NCBI RefSeq assembly: GCF_030551255.1
Contig: NZ_CP130630.1
Coordinates: 12,027,001-12,091,000 of the forward strand
From: Streptomyces sp. NL15-2K
GTDB lineage: Bacteria > Actinomycetota > Actinomycetes > Streptomycetales > Streptomycetaceae
Length of the DNA: 64,000 nucleotides
Direction of reading: 5' to 3'
Made by a program: the position numbers and the translations under genes. Positions 8,740 through 17,785 of this stretch are shown here, piece by piece. The stretch's first letter is position 1. Every line of letters starts with the position of its first letter. Below the pieces are notes generated by a model. The model was not told the DNA's origin. It saw nothing but the letters and a program-made list of their open reading frames with translations, and made no database searches.

Positions 8740-10041
8740 TCACTGCGCCGTCAGCTTCTGCAGGTCCGCCTGCAGATCCTTCAGCGCCTGGGCGCTGCTC
8801 TTCTTTCCGGTCAGCGCGGCGTAGACCTCCTGCTGGATCGCCGACGTCACATCGCCGTACTGCACGACCCGCGGGCGCGGCACGGCATGCGTGATGGACT
8901 GCTTGAGGACGGGCAGGTACGGATACTGCTTGTCCAGCGCCGTGTCGTTGTAGAGGTCCGCGTACGGCGGGGCGAGGGAAGCGTTCTTCAGGAAGTAGCT
9001 CGCGCTCTGCTCGCTGCTGAAGAACTTCATGAAGTCCAGGGCCGTCGCCTTGTTCTTGGCGAAGGACGACAGGGCCAGGTTGGAACCGCCGAGGCTGGAT
9101 GTGCCGGGCCCGTTCAGGCCGGGCAGCGGTGCGACCGCGAACTTGCCCGCGATCTCGCTCTTCTGCGCCAGGGCGTACACGTACGGCCAGTTGTTCAGGA
9201 ATACCAGTTTTTTGGCCTGGAACGCCTGACGGCCGTCCTCCTCCTGGTAGGTGATGGCCTCCTTCGGGATCGTCTTGTCCTTGAAGGAGTTGACGAGGAA
9301 GTCCAGGCCCTTCTTCGCCTGCGGGGTGTCGACGTCCGGCTTGCCGTTCGCGTCGGTGATCTGACCGCCCGCGGAGTTCACGGCCTCGGCGAAGTTCACC
9401 GTCAGGCCCTCGTACTTCTGGAACTGCCCGGCGTAGCAGGACATGTTCTTGGCCTCGGGCAGCTTCTCCACCTTGGCGCAGTCGGCCGTCATCTCCGCCC
9501 AGGTGGAGGGGGGCTGGGTGATGCCGGCCTGCTTCAGCAGGTCGCTGCGGTAGAACAGCATGCCGCCGTTCGAACTGGCCGGGACCGCGTACAGATTGCC
9601 GCGGTACTTCGCCGTCTCCACCACCGGCTGCAGCATCTTCCGCAGCGGGAACTGGTTCGCGGGCAGGGGCTCGATCCACTGGTGGGCGGCGAACTCCGAC
9701 GTCCACACGACATCGGTGGCGAGCACCGTGTAGGCGTCGGACTTCGTCTCCGCGTTCTGGATCATCTGCTGTCGCTGCGAGTCGGCATCCGTCGGCAGCT
9801 GGATGAAGGTGACCTTCTCCTTCGGGTGCAGCTTGTTCCAGCGGTTGATGATCGTCTGCACGGTGCCGGTGGTGTCCTTGCCGGCCACGTACGTGATGGG
9901 CCCACGTCCCTTGAAGGACGTGTTCTGGGCCGGCGCCGCGGAGCTGCTGCCGCCGGACGAGCCGCAGGCGGTGAGCAACAGCCCGGCGGCGACGAGCGTT
10001 GCCGAACACTGAAGGACTCTGGTGGTCCTGATCTTCTGCAC
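8740..10041 (-). CDS. Extracellular sugar-binding lipoprotein of ABC transporter
   Basis: A 433-residue solute-binding protein of the maltose-binding type. The GTG start at 10041 has AGGAGAG just upstream and gives a proper lipoprotein signal peptide (KIRTTR, a hydrophobic stretch, then lipobox LTAC at about residues 21-24). An upstream ATG at 10140 is open but would place the signal sequence internally, so it was rejected. The mature domain contains family features such as GNLYAVPASSNGGMLFYRSDLL. It delivers an alpha-glucoside to the two permeases downstream. The promoter region carries a LacI-type operator, matching the divergent regulator. Confidence 0.9.
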   Translation of the reverse strand: MQKIRTTRVLQCSATLVAAGLLLTACGSSGGSSSAAPAQNTSFKGRGPITYVAGKDTTGTVQTIINRWNKLHPKEKVTFIQLPTDADSQRQQMIQNAETKSDAYTVLATDVVWTSEFAAHQWIEPLPANQFPLRKMLQPVVETAKYRGNLYAVPASSNGGMLFYRSDLLKQAGITQPPSTWAEMTADCAKVEKLPEAKNMSCYAGQFQKYEGLTVNFAEAVNSAGGQITDANGKPDVDTPQAKKGLDFLVNSFKDKTIPKEAITYQEEDGRQAFQAKKLVFLNNWPYVYALAQKSEIAGKFAVAPLPGLNGPGTSSLGGSNLALSSFAKNKATALDFMKFFSSEQSASYFLKNASLAPPYADLYNDTALDKQYPYLPVLKQSITHAVPRPRVVQYGDVTSAIQQEVYAALTGKKSSAQALKDLQADLQKLTAQ

Positions 10042-10362
10042 GGTCTCTCTCCTGGTCGTGCGGAACCGGAGCCGTGACTGTGTCGTCACGGGGTTCTGTG
10101 GAAGAAAGCGCAGGTCAAAGCCCTGAATGGAAGACTTCATGGGGACGGCTTCGACTCCGCCGTGGCAACGTTTGCATGACAGGCGTGCAACCTGGGGAAA
10201 ACAATCCGCAAATTCCCGGTAATGCGGGCAAGGATTAATCGAATACTGTGCCCTTTATGCGGCTTTTGCTGCGGTATTCGGCTCTCATGTCTTCGGAGGG
10301 GGCGATGACAGCGCTGTCACAGCCGCGCCTCTGAGAAGGGTCAGCCGTGTTAGCGTCCGCTC
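10042..10362. promoter_or_regulatory. Divergent promoter region of the alpha-glucoside cluster
   Basis: This 321-base gap separates the binding-protein gene (minus) from the LacI regulator (plus). It holds the operator-like palindrome at 10163-10176 and an AT-richer stretch near 10195-10275. Only spurious short frames are present. Confidence 0.5.
10163..10176. promoter_or_regulatory. LacI-family operator TGGCAACGTTTGCA
   Basis: The sequence TGGCAACGTTTGCA fits the LacI/CcpA-type consensus TGNNANCGNTNNCA, with a central CG and near-perfect dyad symmetry. It is 122 bases upstream of the binding-protein start and 187 bases upstream of the regulator gene. The adjacent LacI protein is the obvious candidate to bind it. 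Confidence 0.6.
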
Positions 10363-11430
10363 ATGCCTCCAGCTCAGCGGCACCCCACGATGACTGATGT
10401 CGCCGAACGGGCCGGGGTCTCCCCGTCCACCGTCTCGCGCACCCTGCGCGGCCTGCCGACCGTCTCACCGGAGGTCCGTGCCCGGGTCGAACAGGCCGCC
10501 CGTGAACTGAACTTCGCGGTCTCGCGGCAGGCCGCGAGTCTGGTCACCGGCAGGACCGGGGTGGTGGCAGTGCTCGTGCCCACGCTCACCTCGTGGTTCA
10601 TGGGCTCGGCGCTGTCCAGCCTGGGTCCGCTGCTGCGCGCGGCCGACATGCAGCTGTCCGTCTACGTCATCCCCGACCTGGCCGAGCGCGCCTCGTTCTT
10701 CGAGCATCTCCCCGCCCGCCGGAACGCCGACGCCCTGCTCGTGTTCTCCTTCGACCTCACCGAAGAGGAGAGCGCGCGCCTGGATGACCTCGGGATGCCG
10801 GTCATCTACGTCAGCCAGCACGTCGAGGGCCGCCCCAGCGTGTACGTCGACGACGTGGCCGGAGCCTGCGAGGGCACCCGGTATCTGCTGAACCTCGGGC
10901 ACCGGCGGATCGCCTTCATCACGACGGTGGGCGCCAGCGGCTTCACCTTCAGCTCGCACGAGCGGCTGCTCGGCTACCGCCAGGCGCTCACCGAGGCGGG
11001 CATCCCCCCGGACGACGACCTGGTGGTGTCGGCCCAGGCTCAGGACAGGCGCGCCACACTGGAGGCGGTCGGGAAGCTGCTGAGCCTGCGGGAACCGCCC
11101 ACCGCCCTCTTCGCCGAGCAGGACGAACTGGCCGTCTCCGTCATCTCTACCTTGCTCCGAACGCAGATCGAGGTACCCGGGCGGATGTCCGTCCTCGGCT
11201 TCGACGACCAGCCCATGGCCGAGTGGGCCGACCTGTCCACGGTGGCCCAACTGCCCTCGACCATGGGGCACGTGGCCGGCGAACTTGCCCTGAAGCTCAT
11301 CAACGACGCGGCCGCGGACCACAAGCGGCACATCGTCCTGCCCACCCAGGTGATCCCCCGGGCCACGACCGCTCCGCCGCCGGCCCCTCAGCAGGAGCAA
11401 ACCGCCGGCGGCGAACGGCCGTACGGGTGA
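10363..11430 (+). CDS. LacI-family repressor of the alpha-glucoside cluster
   Basis: A 355-residue regulator. The LacI helix-turn-helix TMTDVAERAGVSPSTVSRTLRG is at residues 8-30, followed by the hinge helix (VRARVEQAARELNF), and the periplasmic-binding-type effector core starts near residue 60. It is transcribed divergently from the transporter operon with a matching operator between them. It is likely to repress the operon until the imported disaccharide or a derivative binds. The frame and domain length are normal. Confidence 0.92.
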   Translation: MPPAQRHPTMTDVAERAGVSPSTVSRTLRGLPTVSPEVRARVEQAARELNFAVSRQAASLVTGRTGVVAVLVPTLTSWFMGSALSSLGPLLRAADMQLSVYVIPDLAERASFFEHLPARRNADALLVFSFDLTEEESARLDDLGMPVIYVSQHVEGRPSVYVDDVAGACEGTRYLLNLGHRRIAFITTVGASGFTFSSHERLLGYRQALTEAGIPPDDDLVVSAQAQDRRATLEAVGKLLSLREPPTALFAEQDELAVSVISTLLRTQIEVPGRMSVLGFDDQPMAEWADLSTVAQLPSTMGHVAGELALKLINDAAADHKRHIVLPTQVIPRATTAPPPAPQQEQTAGGERPYG

Positions 11431-11487
11431 CGGACCCGCGGCGGCACGGGGCGAGGTGAGCACCGCCGGCCCGGAGGCCCACGGCGT

Positions 11488-12006
11488 TCACATCTGCCCG
11501 GATCCGTCACCGAATCTGGCTGCTGCCATGCGCTGTGCGGCGGCGGCCGCGTCGCCGACGTCCGTCCAGTCCTTGGGTCGGCATCCCTGGAAGATGCGCT
11601 CGACCGGTGCCCATCCGATCCAGCGGGGGGAGTCCCAGCCCGAAGGCGCCACCAGGTTCTGAATCTCCAGACAGTGGTCGATCCTTACTCGGTCCCAGGC
11701 ACGGATGACCTGGCCATCACCGATGCACAGCCCCACATGGCCCCAGTTCTGCCGTCGGCCGAGCAACTCGCCGGTGTTGTCGTAGAAGACGAAGGCACCG
11801 GTCGGAGGCGTGCCGGAGCTGTTCCGCGCCCCGTAGAGCTCAGCGGACTCGCGGGCGAAGTCGCCACCGAAGATCTCCAAGTGGTTGGGTCGTTCGTAGG
11901 CGTCCTCCACAAAAGCCAGACACAGCGAGGTGTAAGCGGTCGTTCCCAGACCTCGCCGTGCCCATGCGATGGCGTTGTCCGCATAGACCTGCCAGTCGTG
12001 TTCCAT
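11488..12006 (-). CDS. NlpC/P60-like cysteine hydrolase domain protein
   Basis: A 172-residue protein made of a single domain. SLCLAFVEDAY (Cys near residue 29) and NWGHVGLCIGDGQVIRA (His near residue 90) are spaced like the catalytic Cys and His of NlpC/P60 or CHAP peptidoglycan hydrolases. No signal peptide is seen, which is unusual for a wall hydrolase and suggests an intracellular, toxin-like or orphan function. An AGGGGGG ribosome site is close to the start. The neighbours are a regulator and gene debris, so context gives no help. Confidence 0.6.
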   Translation of the reverse strand: MEHDWQVYADNAIAWARRGLGTTAYTSLCLAFVEDAYERPNHLEIFGGDFARESAELYGARNSSGTPPTGAFVFYDNTGELLGRRQNWGHVGLCIGDGQVIRAWDRVRIDHCLEIQNLVAPSGWDSPRWIGWAPVERIFQGCRPKDWTDVGDAAAAAQRMAAARFGDGSGQM

Positions 12007-12042
12007 GGCCCCCCTAGCTGGTTCAACAAACGGTCTCGCATG

Positions 12043-12530
12043 CTAAAGGCGCGTCGGCGTGCAGCAGGACAGGATTTTCCCGGGAGCAGCGTGCGACAGC
12101 GGGTGCGCGGCATCACCGAGCAAGGTCAGCCGGTCCGTTGACCACCTGTGCAGCGGTTCGCGGTCGTGCAGCGCCCAGTGACGGACACGGTCGGCGGCGT
12201 GAACGGAGTGAATGCCGTCGGCGCCCACCACGACGTCGGCCTCATGGGCGGTGCCGTCCTCGAACACCAAGCGCACCCGGTCCCCGGATTCCTCCGCCCG
12301 CAGCAGCCGGTGGCTCAGCCGGAGTCCGGCGGGCTCGGAGCGTTCCAGCAGCGACGCGTGCAGATGCGCCCGGTGCACGCTCTAGCACGGAGCACCGAAA
12401 AGCCGTGCACAGTCGGCCCCAACTCGGTGCGGGCGATCGAAGTGCCCTGCCAGCTCTGGAATTCGATCGCCTCCAGCCGTGCAGCGCGTTCCTTGAGGGC
12501 GGGACCGAGTCCGCGCACCGGACCGGCCTC
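12043..12530 (-). pseudogene. FAD-dependent aromatic monooxygenase remnant
   Basis: Fragments of a salicylate-hydroxylase-type flavoprotein can be read on the minus strand. One frame gives GLGPALKERAARLEAIEFQSW (about 12440-12510). After a frameshift near 12380 comes HRAHLHASLLER, then ADVVVGADGIHS, and directly afterwards RLTLLGDAAHP, which carries the second FAD motif. The N-terminal GxGxxG segment is missing, and about 100 residues are deleted between the GADG and GDAAH motifs. An intact family member has about 390 residues. This copy is non-functional. Confidence 0.75.
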
Positions 12531-12551
12531 GAACGCGCTGGGGAGTTTTCG

Positions 12552-13622
12552 CCCAACGGGATTTCCGTCTGCTCTGGACGGGCGAGACCGTGAGCGGATT
12601 GGGGAACAGCATCACCGCGGTCGCCCTGCCGCTGATCGCGGTCGCGGAGTTGGACGCCACCTCCACCGCCGTCGGTCTGCTCGCCGCGGCCGTGTGACTG
12701 CCCTGGCTCCTGGTGGGCCTGCCAGTGGGCGCATGGGTGGACCGGACCCGCAAACGGCCACTCATGATCGCCTGCGACCTGCTGTCCGGCGCGGCACTGC
12801 TGAGCATTCCTCTGGCGGCGTGGCTCGACGTGCTCACACTCCGGCACCTGGTCGTCGTCGCGCTGATCTGCGGCACCGCGGCGGTGTGCTTCAACGCCGC
12901 CTACCACTCGTACATCCGGATCGTGCTCGACGGCCGCGACCTGTTGGAGGGAAACGCCAAGCTGCAGGGCGGCGAGGCCGCCACCCAGGTCGCCGGGCCC
13001 GGGGGCGGCGGGACTGCTCGCCCAGGCGTTGGGCCCGGTCACCGGGCTCGTGGCCGACGCGGTGACGTTCCCGGTCTCAGCGGTCTGTCTGAAGCGGATC
13101 GGGGTGGTCGAGCCGAACCGCCTTTCCGACGAGGAACCAGCGCCCCTGCGACGCCAGATCATCGAAGGGCTCCGCTTCGTGGGCCGGGACCGGTACCTGC
13201 GGGCGATGGTCACGTGGGGTGCCGTCATCAACATGGCGTTGATGGGCTACCAGGCGGTGCAGGTCGTGTTCCTGGTGCGCACCGTCGGGTTGAACCCGGC
13301 CATGGTGGGGCTGCTGCTGACCAGCGGCAGCGTCGGCGGCATCGTGGGCGCGCTGGTGGCCACCAGGGTCAGCCGGCGGTTCGGCACCGCGCGCGGGCTG
13401 CTTCTCCTGCAGGTCGCCACCGCGCCGTTCGCGCTGCTCCTACCGATGACCACGGCGGGGCCGGGGCTGCTGCTGTTCGCGATGGGCGCCTTCCTCGTCG
13501 GGGTCGGCATCTTCGTGGCCAACGTCGTGGTCGGAAGCTTCCGGCAGACCTACTGCCCGCCGCACATGCTCGGCCGGGTCGTGGCCACGGCCATGATGAT
13601 CAACCACAGCACCATCCCGGAG
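12552..13622 (+). pseudogene. MFS exporter remnant (EntS-like)
   Basis: Readable MFS sequence begins with FRLLWTGETVSGLGNS, where TM1 of EntS-like exporters would be. An in-frame TGA at 12695-12697 (probably a former TGG codon) breaks it, it continues through LPWLLVGLPVGAWVDR (the motif A loop), and it changes frame near 13000-13030. It then runs as GLVADAVTFPVSAVCL to NHSTIP at 13622, where homology stops. One nonsense codon, one frameshift and loss of the C-terminal helices make it a clear pseudogene. It lies against an FAD-monooxygenase remnant on the other strand. Confidence 0.8.
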
Positions 13623-13709
13623 GGATGCAGGCGCCGAGCGCGACGACCGGGATGTCGTTGAGTGGCAGGGGTTCCCCCACATGCTGGAGTTGCGGTTCAC
13701 CAACGACAC

Positions 13710-14714
13710 TTACATCCGCCTGGGCAGGCTCGGGGTGCCCGGGAGAGGCGTGGGCGCCGGGTGGCCGTGCAGAACTGCCTCTACGTTGCGGGCGGCGAGG
13801 TCCACCATGGCCGCGCGGGTCGCCTCGGTTGCCGAGCCCACGTGCGGCAGCACCACCAGGTGCGGTTCGGCGAGCAGGGGGTCGGACGGGTCCGTACGCG
13901 GCTCGTCGGTCATGACGTCCAGCCCTGCCGAGTGGAGCTCCCCGCGGCGTAGTGCCGTCAGGAGGGCCTCCTCGTCGACGACCCCTCCGCGGCCGGTGTT
14001 GACCAGGGTCGCGGTCGGTTTCATCAGGGCCAGTTCGGCCGTGCCGATCATGCCCTTGGTCTCCTCCGTCAAAGGTGTGTGCACGGACACCACGTCGCTG
14101 GTCCGCAGCAGTTCGTCGAACGGCACCCAGCGGGACAGCTCGTCGTCCTCCCTGCGCCGGGGGTGGTGGTGCTGTACCCGCATGCCGAATCCGGCAGCTC
14201 TGCGGGCAACGGCGCGGGCGATCTGGCCGTAGCCGATCAGCCCGAGGGTGGCGCCGTGTACGTCGAGGCCGAGGAAGGCGTCCATGCGGAAGGCGCCCCA
14301 CTCCCCGCGGCGCAGCGCGTCCATGGCGGCGGGCAGGCGGCGCCGGGCCATCAGGATCAGCGCCATCGCCACGTCGGCGGTGGTGTCCGCCAGCACGTCG
14401 GGCGTGTGGGTGACGACGACGCCGCGCTCCGCGGCGGCCGCCACGTCGACGGCGTCGTAGCCCATCGACGCGAGGGCCACGACCCGCAGATCCGGTCCTG
14501 CCGCGTCGAGCAGCGCGGCGTCGACGCGGTCGCTGCCGAGGACGAGCAGTCCCTCACAGCCCTGGACGAGCCCGGCCAGCTCGGCGGGTGCCGGTGGCCG
14601 CGTGCCCGTCCAGGCGGTGACGTCGAAGCGGGTGGCGAGGCGCTCGACGCCGCCTCCCGGCAGGGCGGTACGGCTGACCGCGACGCGGGGGCGGCGGGCG
14701 GGTGGGCCGGACAT
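13710..14714 (-). CDS. D-isomer-specific 2-hydroxyacid dehydrogenase (2-ketogluconate/glyoxylate reductase-like)
   Basis: A 334-residue NAD(P)-dependent reductase. The nucleotide-binding glycine motif LGLIGYGQIARAVARR is near residue 150, the catalytic Arg lies in VNTGRGGVVDEEAL near residue 235, the Glu in DVMTDEPR, and the His in LPHVGSATEATR near residue 285. The start at 14714 has AAGGAG upstream. It precedes IdnD- and IdnO-like genes on the same strand, so a role in reducing 2-keto- or 2,5-diketo-gluconate is plausible; glyoxylate or hydroxypyruvate is the alternative substrate. Confidence 0.88.
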   Translation of the reverse strand: MSGPPARRPRVAVSRTALPGGGVERLATRFDVTAWTGTRPPAPAELAGLVQGCEGLLVLGSDRVDAALLDAAGPDLRVVALASMGYDAVDVAAAAERGVVVTHTPDVLADTTADVAMALILMARRRLPAAMDALRRGEWGAFRMDAFLGLDVHGATLGLIGYGQIARAVARRAAGFGMRVQHHHPRRREDDELSRWVPFDELLRTSDVVSVHTPLTEETKGMIGTAELALMKPTATLVNTGRGGVVDEEALLTALRRGELHSAGLDVMTDEPRTDPSDPLLAEPHLVVLPHVGSATEATRAAMVDLAARNVEAVLHGHPAPTPLPGTPSLPRRM

Positions 14715-14794
14715 GTTGAGCTCCTTACGACGTGGGGGATGGGGACGAAACCGGGGACCGGGCGATGGGCCGGCCCGGTGCTGCGCGGCGGTTG

Positions 14795-15859
14795 TCAGTC
14801 GCTCATCTCGCCGAAGTCCAGCAGTACCTTGCAGGAGCGGGCGGGGTCGGCCGCGAGCTCGAAGGCCTCCTGCGTATGGGCCACCGGCAGTACTGAGGTG
14901 ACCACCGGCTCCACCGGGAGACGGCCGTCGGCCAATGCCGGAAGGACCTCGCTGAGTTCGTCGTCGAAGCGGAAGGAGCCGACGAGTCGCAGCTCCCGTG
15001 TGATCAGGGCGTTGGCGGCCACCGGCGTGTCCCCGGGCGGCAGCAGACCGAGGCCCACCACCAGGCCGCCCCGGTCGACTCCGTACACGCAGGTGCGCAG
15101 TCCGGCCGGGTTGCCCGAGGACTCGATCGCGATGTCCGCGGCGAGTTCGTCCAGCCCGTCGGCGGAGCCGGCGCCGACCCGCACGGTCGACGTGGCGCCC
15201 ACCTGTTCGGCGACGGCCAGCGGAGCCTCGTGCACGTCGGTCACGGTGATCTCGGCCGCGCCGGCGGCCCGCAGCGCCGCGACCACCAGGCAGCCGATGG
15301 GCCCCGCGCCGGTGACCAGTACCCGCTTGCCGCGTACCTCGCCGGCCTGCCGTACGGCGTGCCACGCGACCGCGGCCGGCTCGGCCACCGCGGCCAGCCT
15401 CAGGTCCAGCCCCGCGGGCAGCTCAAGCACCCGCTCGGCGGGCACCACGAGGACGTCCGCGAAGCCGCCTTGTACGTGGGGGTTCCGGGCCGCGCTGCCG
15501 AGGTAGCCGGTGTCGAGGCAGGTGTTGCGCCGCCCGGCGAGGCACTGCCGGCAGCTGCCGCAGGATGCCAGCGGGTGAACGGCCACCGGTGTTCCCGGCG
15601 GTGGTGCCTGGGTGGCGGGGCCCGTCTCCCGGACCCGGCCCACGATCTCGTGGCCCAGCACCAGCGGTTCGCGCAGCCGGAACTCCCCGACCGCTCCGTG
15701 GCGCCAGTAGTGCAGGTCCGAGCCGCAGATGCCGCCGTACCGGATCTCGACCGCGACCTCGCCGGGGCCCGGCGCCGGTACCGGGCGCTCCTCCAGGCGC
15801 AGGTCGCCCGCGCCGTGCGCCACCACGGCCCGCATCGTCGCTGAGTCCCTGTCGTTCAT
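14795..15859 (-). CDS. idnD: Zinc-dependent alcohol dehydrogenase, L-idonate 5-dehydrogenase-like
   Basis: A 354-residue medium-chain dehydrogenase. Catalytic-zinc ligands are visible in YGGICGSDLHYW (Cys near residue 44) and GHEIVGRV (His-Glu near residue 69). The structural-zinc cluster is CGSCRQCLAGRRNTC near residues 100-114, and the NAD motif is VTGAGPIGCLV near residue 180. IdnD enzymes oxidise L-idonate to 5-ketogluconate. The next gene upstream encodes an IdnO-like 5-ketogluconate reductase and a gluconokinase lies nearby, matching the E. coli idonate route. Specificity is inferred from that context. Confidence 0.8.
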   Translation of the reverse strand: MNDRDSATMRAVVAHGAGDLRLEERPVPAPGPGEVAVEIRYGGICGSDLHYWRHGAVGEFRLREPLVLGHEIVGRVRETGPATQAPPPGTPVAVHPLASCGSCRQCLAGRRNTCLDTGYLGSAARNPHVQGGFADVLVVPAERVLELPAGLDLRLAAVAEPAAVAWHAVRQAGEVRGKRVLVTGAGPIGCLVVAALRAAGAAEITVTDVHEAPLAVAEQVGATSTVRVGAGSADGLDELAADIAIESSGNPAGLRTCVYGVDRGGLVVGLGLLPPGDTPVAANALITRELRLVGSFRFDDELSEVLPALADGRLPVEPVVTSVLPVAHTQEAFELAADPARSCKVLLDFGEMSD

Positions 15860-15929
15860 GTCCTCGTCCCGCTCTCCGCCGAACGGCTTCGGCTGCTTCG
15901 ATTGGTTGCGTGCAGTGGGTGACGGTGAT

Positions 15930-16703
15930 TCAGACGACCGCGGTCAGCCCGCCGTCGACGGCGATCACCTGACCGTTGACGAAGTCCGACGCCGGAGCGG
16001 CGAGCCACACCAGCGTGCCGACGAGGTCCTCGACCGAGGCCCAGCGGCCGGCCGGGGTGCGGCCCCGGATCCACGAGTCGAAGGCGACGTCCTCCACCAA
16101 CGGGCGGGTCAGCTCGGTGACCACGTACCCGGGAGCGAGGGCGTTGACGGTGAGCCCCGAACCGGCCCACTCCGCGCACATGCTGCGCGTCAGCATCGCC
16201 AGGCCACCCTTGGACGCCGCGTACGCGGCGATGCCGGGCCTGGCCAGCCAGGTCTGTACGGAACAGATGTTGACGATCTTTCCGTGGCCGCGCTCCACCA
16301 TCCCGGCGGCGACCGTGCGGCCGACGAGGAAGGCGCTGGTGAGGTTGGTGTGCAGCACCCGCTCGAAGGTCTCCGCCGAGACCTCCAGCATCGGCTCGCG
16401 GTGCTGCACGCCGGTGTTGTTGACGAGGATGTCCAACGGGCCGATGCCGTCCTCGATCTCCCGGACCGCCCGCCGTACGGCACTCTCGTCGGTGACGTCG
16501 AAGGCCGCCGCGTGCACCTTGGCCCCGGTGCGTTCGGCCAGTTCCTCCCGGGCGCGCTCCAGTGCCCCGGTGTCACGACCGTTGAGGACCAGTTCGGCAC
16601 CCGCCTCGGCCAGGCCGGCGGCGAGGGCGGCACCGATGCCTTTGCTGGAGCCGGTCACCAGGGCCCGGCGCCCGGCGAGATCGAACAGGGCGGGAGCCTT
16701 CAC
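15930..16703 (-). CDS. idnO: Short-chain dehydrogenase, gluconate 5-dehydrogenase-like
   Basis: A 257-residue classical SDR. It has the cofactor motif TGSSKGIG at residues 17-24, NNTG near residue 92, the Ser...YAASKGG catalytic group (Tyr near residue 156, Lys four later) and a C-terminal VDGG. The phrase FDLAGRRALVTGSSKGIG is typical of IdnO, which interconverts 5-ketogluconate and D-gluconate. Its start overlaps the end of the upstream dehydrogenase gene by 4 bases (ATGA), so the two are translationally coupled. Confidence 0.85.
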   Translation of the reverse strand: MKAPALFDLAGRRALVTGSSKGIGAALAAGLAEAGAELVLNGRDTGALERAREELAERTGAKVHAAAFDVTDESAVRRAVREIEDGIGPLDILVNNTGVQHREPMLEVSAETFERVLHTNLTSAFLVGRTVAAGMVERGHGKIVNICSVQTWLARPGIAAYAASKGGLAMLTRSMCAEWAGSGLTVNALAPGYVVTELTRPLVEDVAFDSWIRGRTPAGRWASVEDLVGTLVWLAAPASDFVNGQVIAVDGGLTAVV

Positions 16704-17584
16704 GGCCGTACCTCCAGGGGAGCGTAGTAGTGCATCAGCGCGGCGTTGTCGGCGTCGCCGTGCCCGGCCGCGGTGAGCCAGCGGTGCAATTCGGCGACGG
16801 CTGTCGTGACCGGCAGCGGCACACCGGCCGAGCGCGCGTAGTCGCGGGCGGCCTCCAGGTCCTTGACCATGTTGCTCACGCGTCCGGTGGGGGAGAGGTC
16901 GGCGTCGGCGAACTTCACGAAGAACTCCTGCACAAGCGCCGAGTCGGCCCTGCCCCCGCTGAGCGCGGTGAGCACCTGCCGGGGCGGCAGTCCGGCCGCC
17001 CGCACCAGCGCGGCCGCCTCGGCGAGCGCGGCGAATCCGCAGCCGACCAGTACCTGGTTCACGGACTTCACCAGCTGACCGGAACCGGCCGGGCCGAGAT
17101 GCGTCAGCCGGGAGGCCAGGGCGCCGAGGACGGGCAGCGCGCGTTCGACGTGCTCCTCGTCGCCGCCGAGCATCAGGGTCAGCTCGCCGCGCTCGGTGGC
17201 CGGGGCACCGCCCGACAGCGGGGCGTCGACCCAGCCCGCGCCCAGCTTTGCGGCACGCTCGGCGAACTCGTGGGTGCGTCCCGGGTCGATACTCGACATG
17301 TCGATCACCAGCACGCCGTCCGGTGCCGCGCTCAGCACTCCGTCGGGTCCGAAGACCACCTGGTCCACGACCTCGGCGGTGTTGAGGGAGAGGATCACCA
17401 CTTCCGACGTGGCGAGCAGGGCGGGCGACTCGGCCGTGGTGGCCCCGTCCTGAGTGAGTTCTGCGACGGCCTCCGGCCGGATGTCGTAGACGCGCACCGC
17501 GCGTTCACGCCCGAGCAGTCGACGAGCGATCGCGGAGCCCATGACCCCGAGCCCTGCGATGCCTACTTCCGGTTGTCCTGACAC
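16700..17584 (-). CDS. Beta-hydroxyacid dehydrogenase (3-hydroxyisobutyrate/tartronate-semialdehyde reductase family)
   Basis: A 294-residue protein with GIAGLGVMGSAIARRLL (NAD(P) motif) at the N-terminus, DAPLSGGAPATERGELTLMLGG (substrate region, near residue 115) and GSGQLVKSVNQ with the catalytic Lys near residue 165. The GTG start at 17584 is preceded by AGGAGGT. The family reduces or oxidises small beta-hydroxy acids such as tartronate semialdehyde, hydroxyisobutyrate or L-threonate. It is the first gene of a four-gene minus-strand operon with IdnO-, IdnD- and 2-hydroxyacid dehydrogenases, and its promoter holds repeated ACARCATNYTGG motifs. Confidence 0.88.
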   Translation of the reverse strand: MSGQPEVGIAGLGVMGSAIARRLLGRERAVRVYDIRPEAVAELTQDGATTAESPALLATSEVVILSLNTAEVVDQVVFGPDGVLSAAPDGVLVIDMSSIDPGRTHEFAERAAKLGAGWVDAPLSGGAPATERGELTLMLGGDEEHVERALPVLGALASRLTHLGPAGSGQLVKSVNQVLVGCGFAALAEAAALVRAAGLPPRQVLTALSGGRADSALVQEFFVKFADADLSPTGRVSNMVKDLEAARDYARSAGVPLPVTTAVAELHRWLTAAGHGDADNAALMHYYAPLEVRP

Positions 17585-17597
17585 CTGACCTCCTGAA

Positions 17598-17720
17598 CCA
17601 AATGCTGTACTGAGAACAACATACTGGACCGAAGGGTTGTTGATCGGCAACCTTGGTGACGTCAAGAGGAAACTCGACGTCAGTTCCGGACAGCATATTG
17701 GCTTCGGTGCCACATGCTGT
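17598..17720. promoter_or_regulatory. Cluster of four ACARCATNYTGG-type regulator sites
   Basis: Four related 11-12-base motifs lie in this divergent promoter. CCAAATGCTGT (17598-17608) faces ACAACATACTGG (17616-17627), and ACAGCATATTGG (17690-17701) faces CCACATGCTGT (17710-17720). They form two inverted pairs with 7- and 8-base spacers, one near each divergent gene (starts at 17584 and 17786). Related copies occur upstream of the IclR gene (27529) and the sugar ABC operon (31203). Binding by that IclR protein is inferred. Confidence 0.6.
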
Positions 17721-17785
17721 TACGGTCCCCGTCGTCCCCAGATGAACGGCGTATGACACGTCCGTGAGACGGAAGGGCGGCATCC

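Noticed and set aside
13622..13709. Short minus-strand peptide VGEPQLQHVGEPLPLND between the MFS remnant and the dehydrogenase gene
   Set aside because: It seems non-random but is too short to assign; it may be debris from the same decay.
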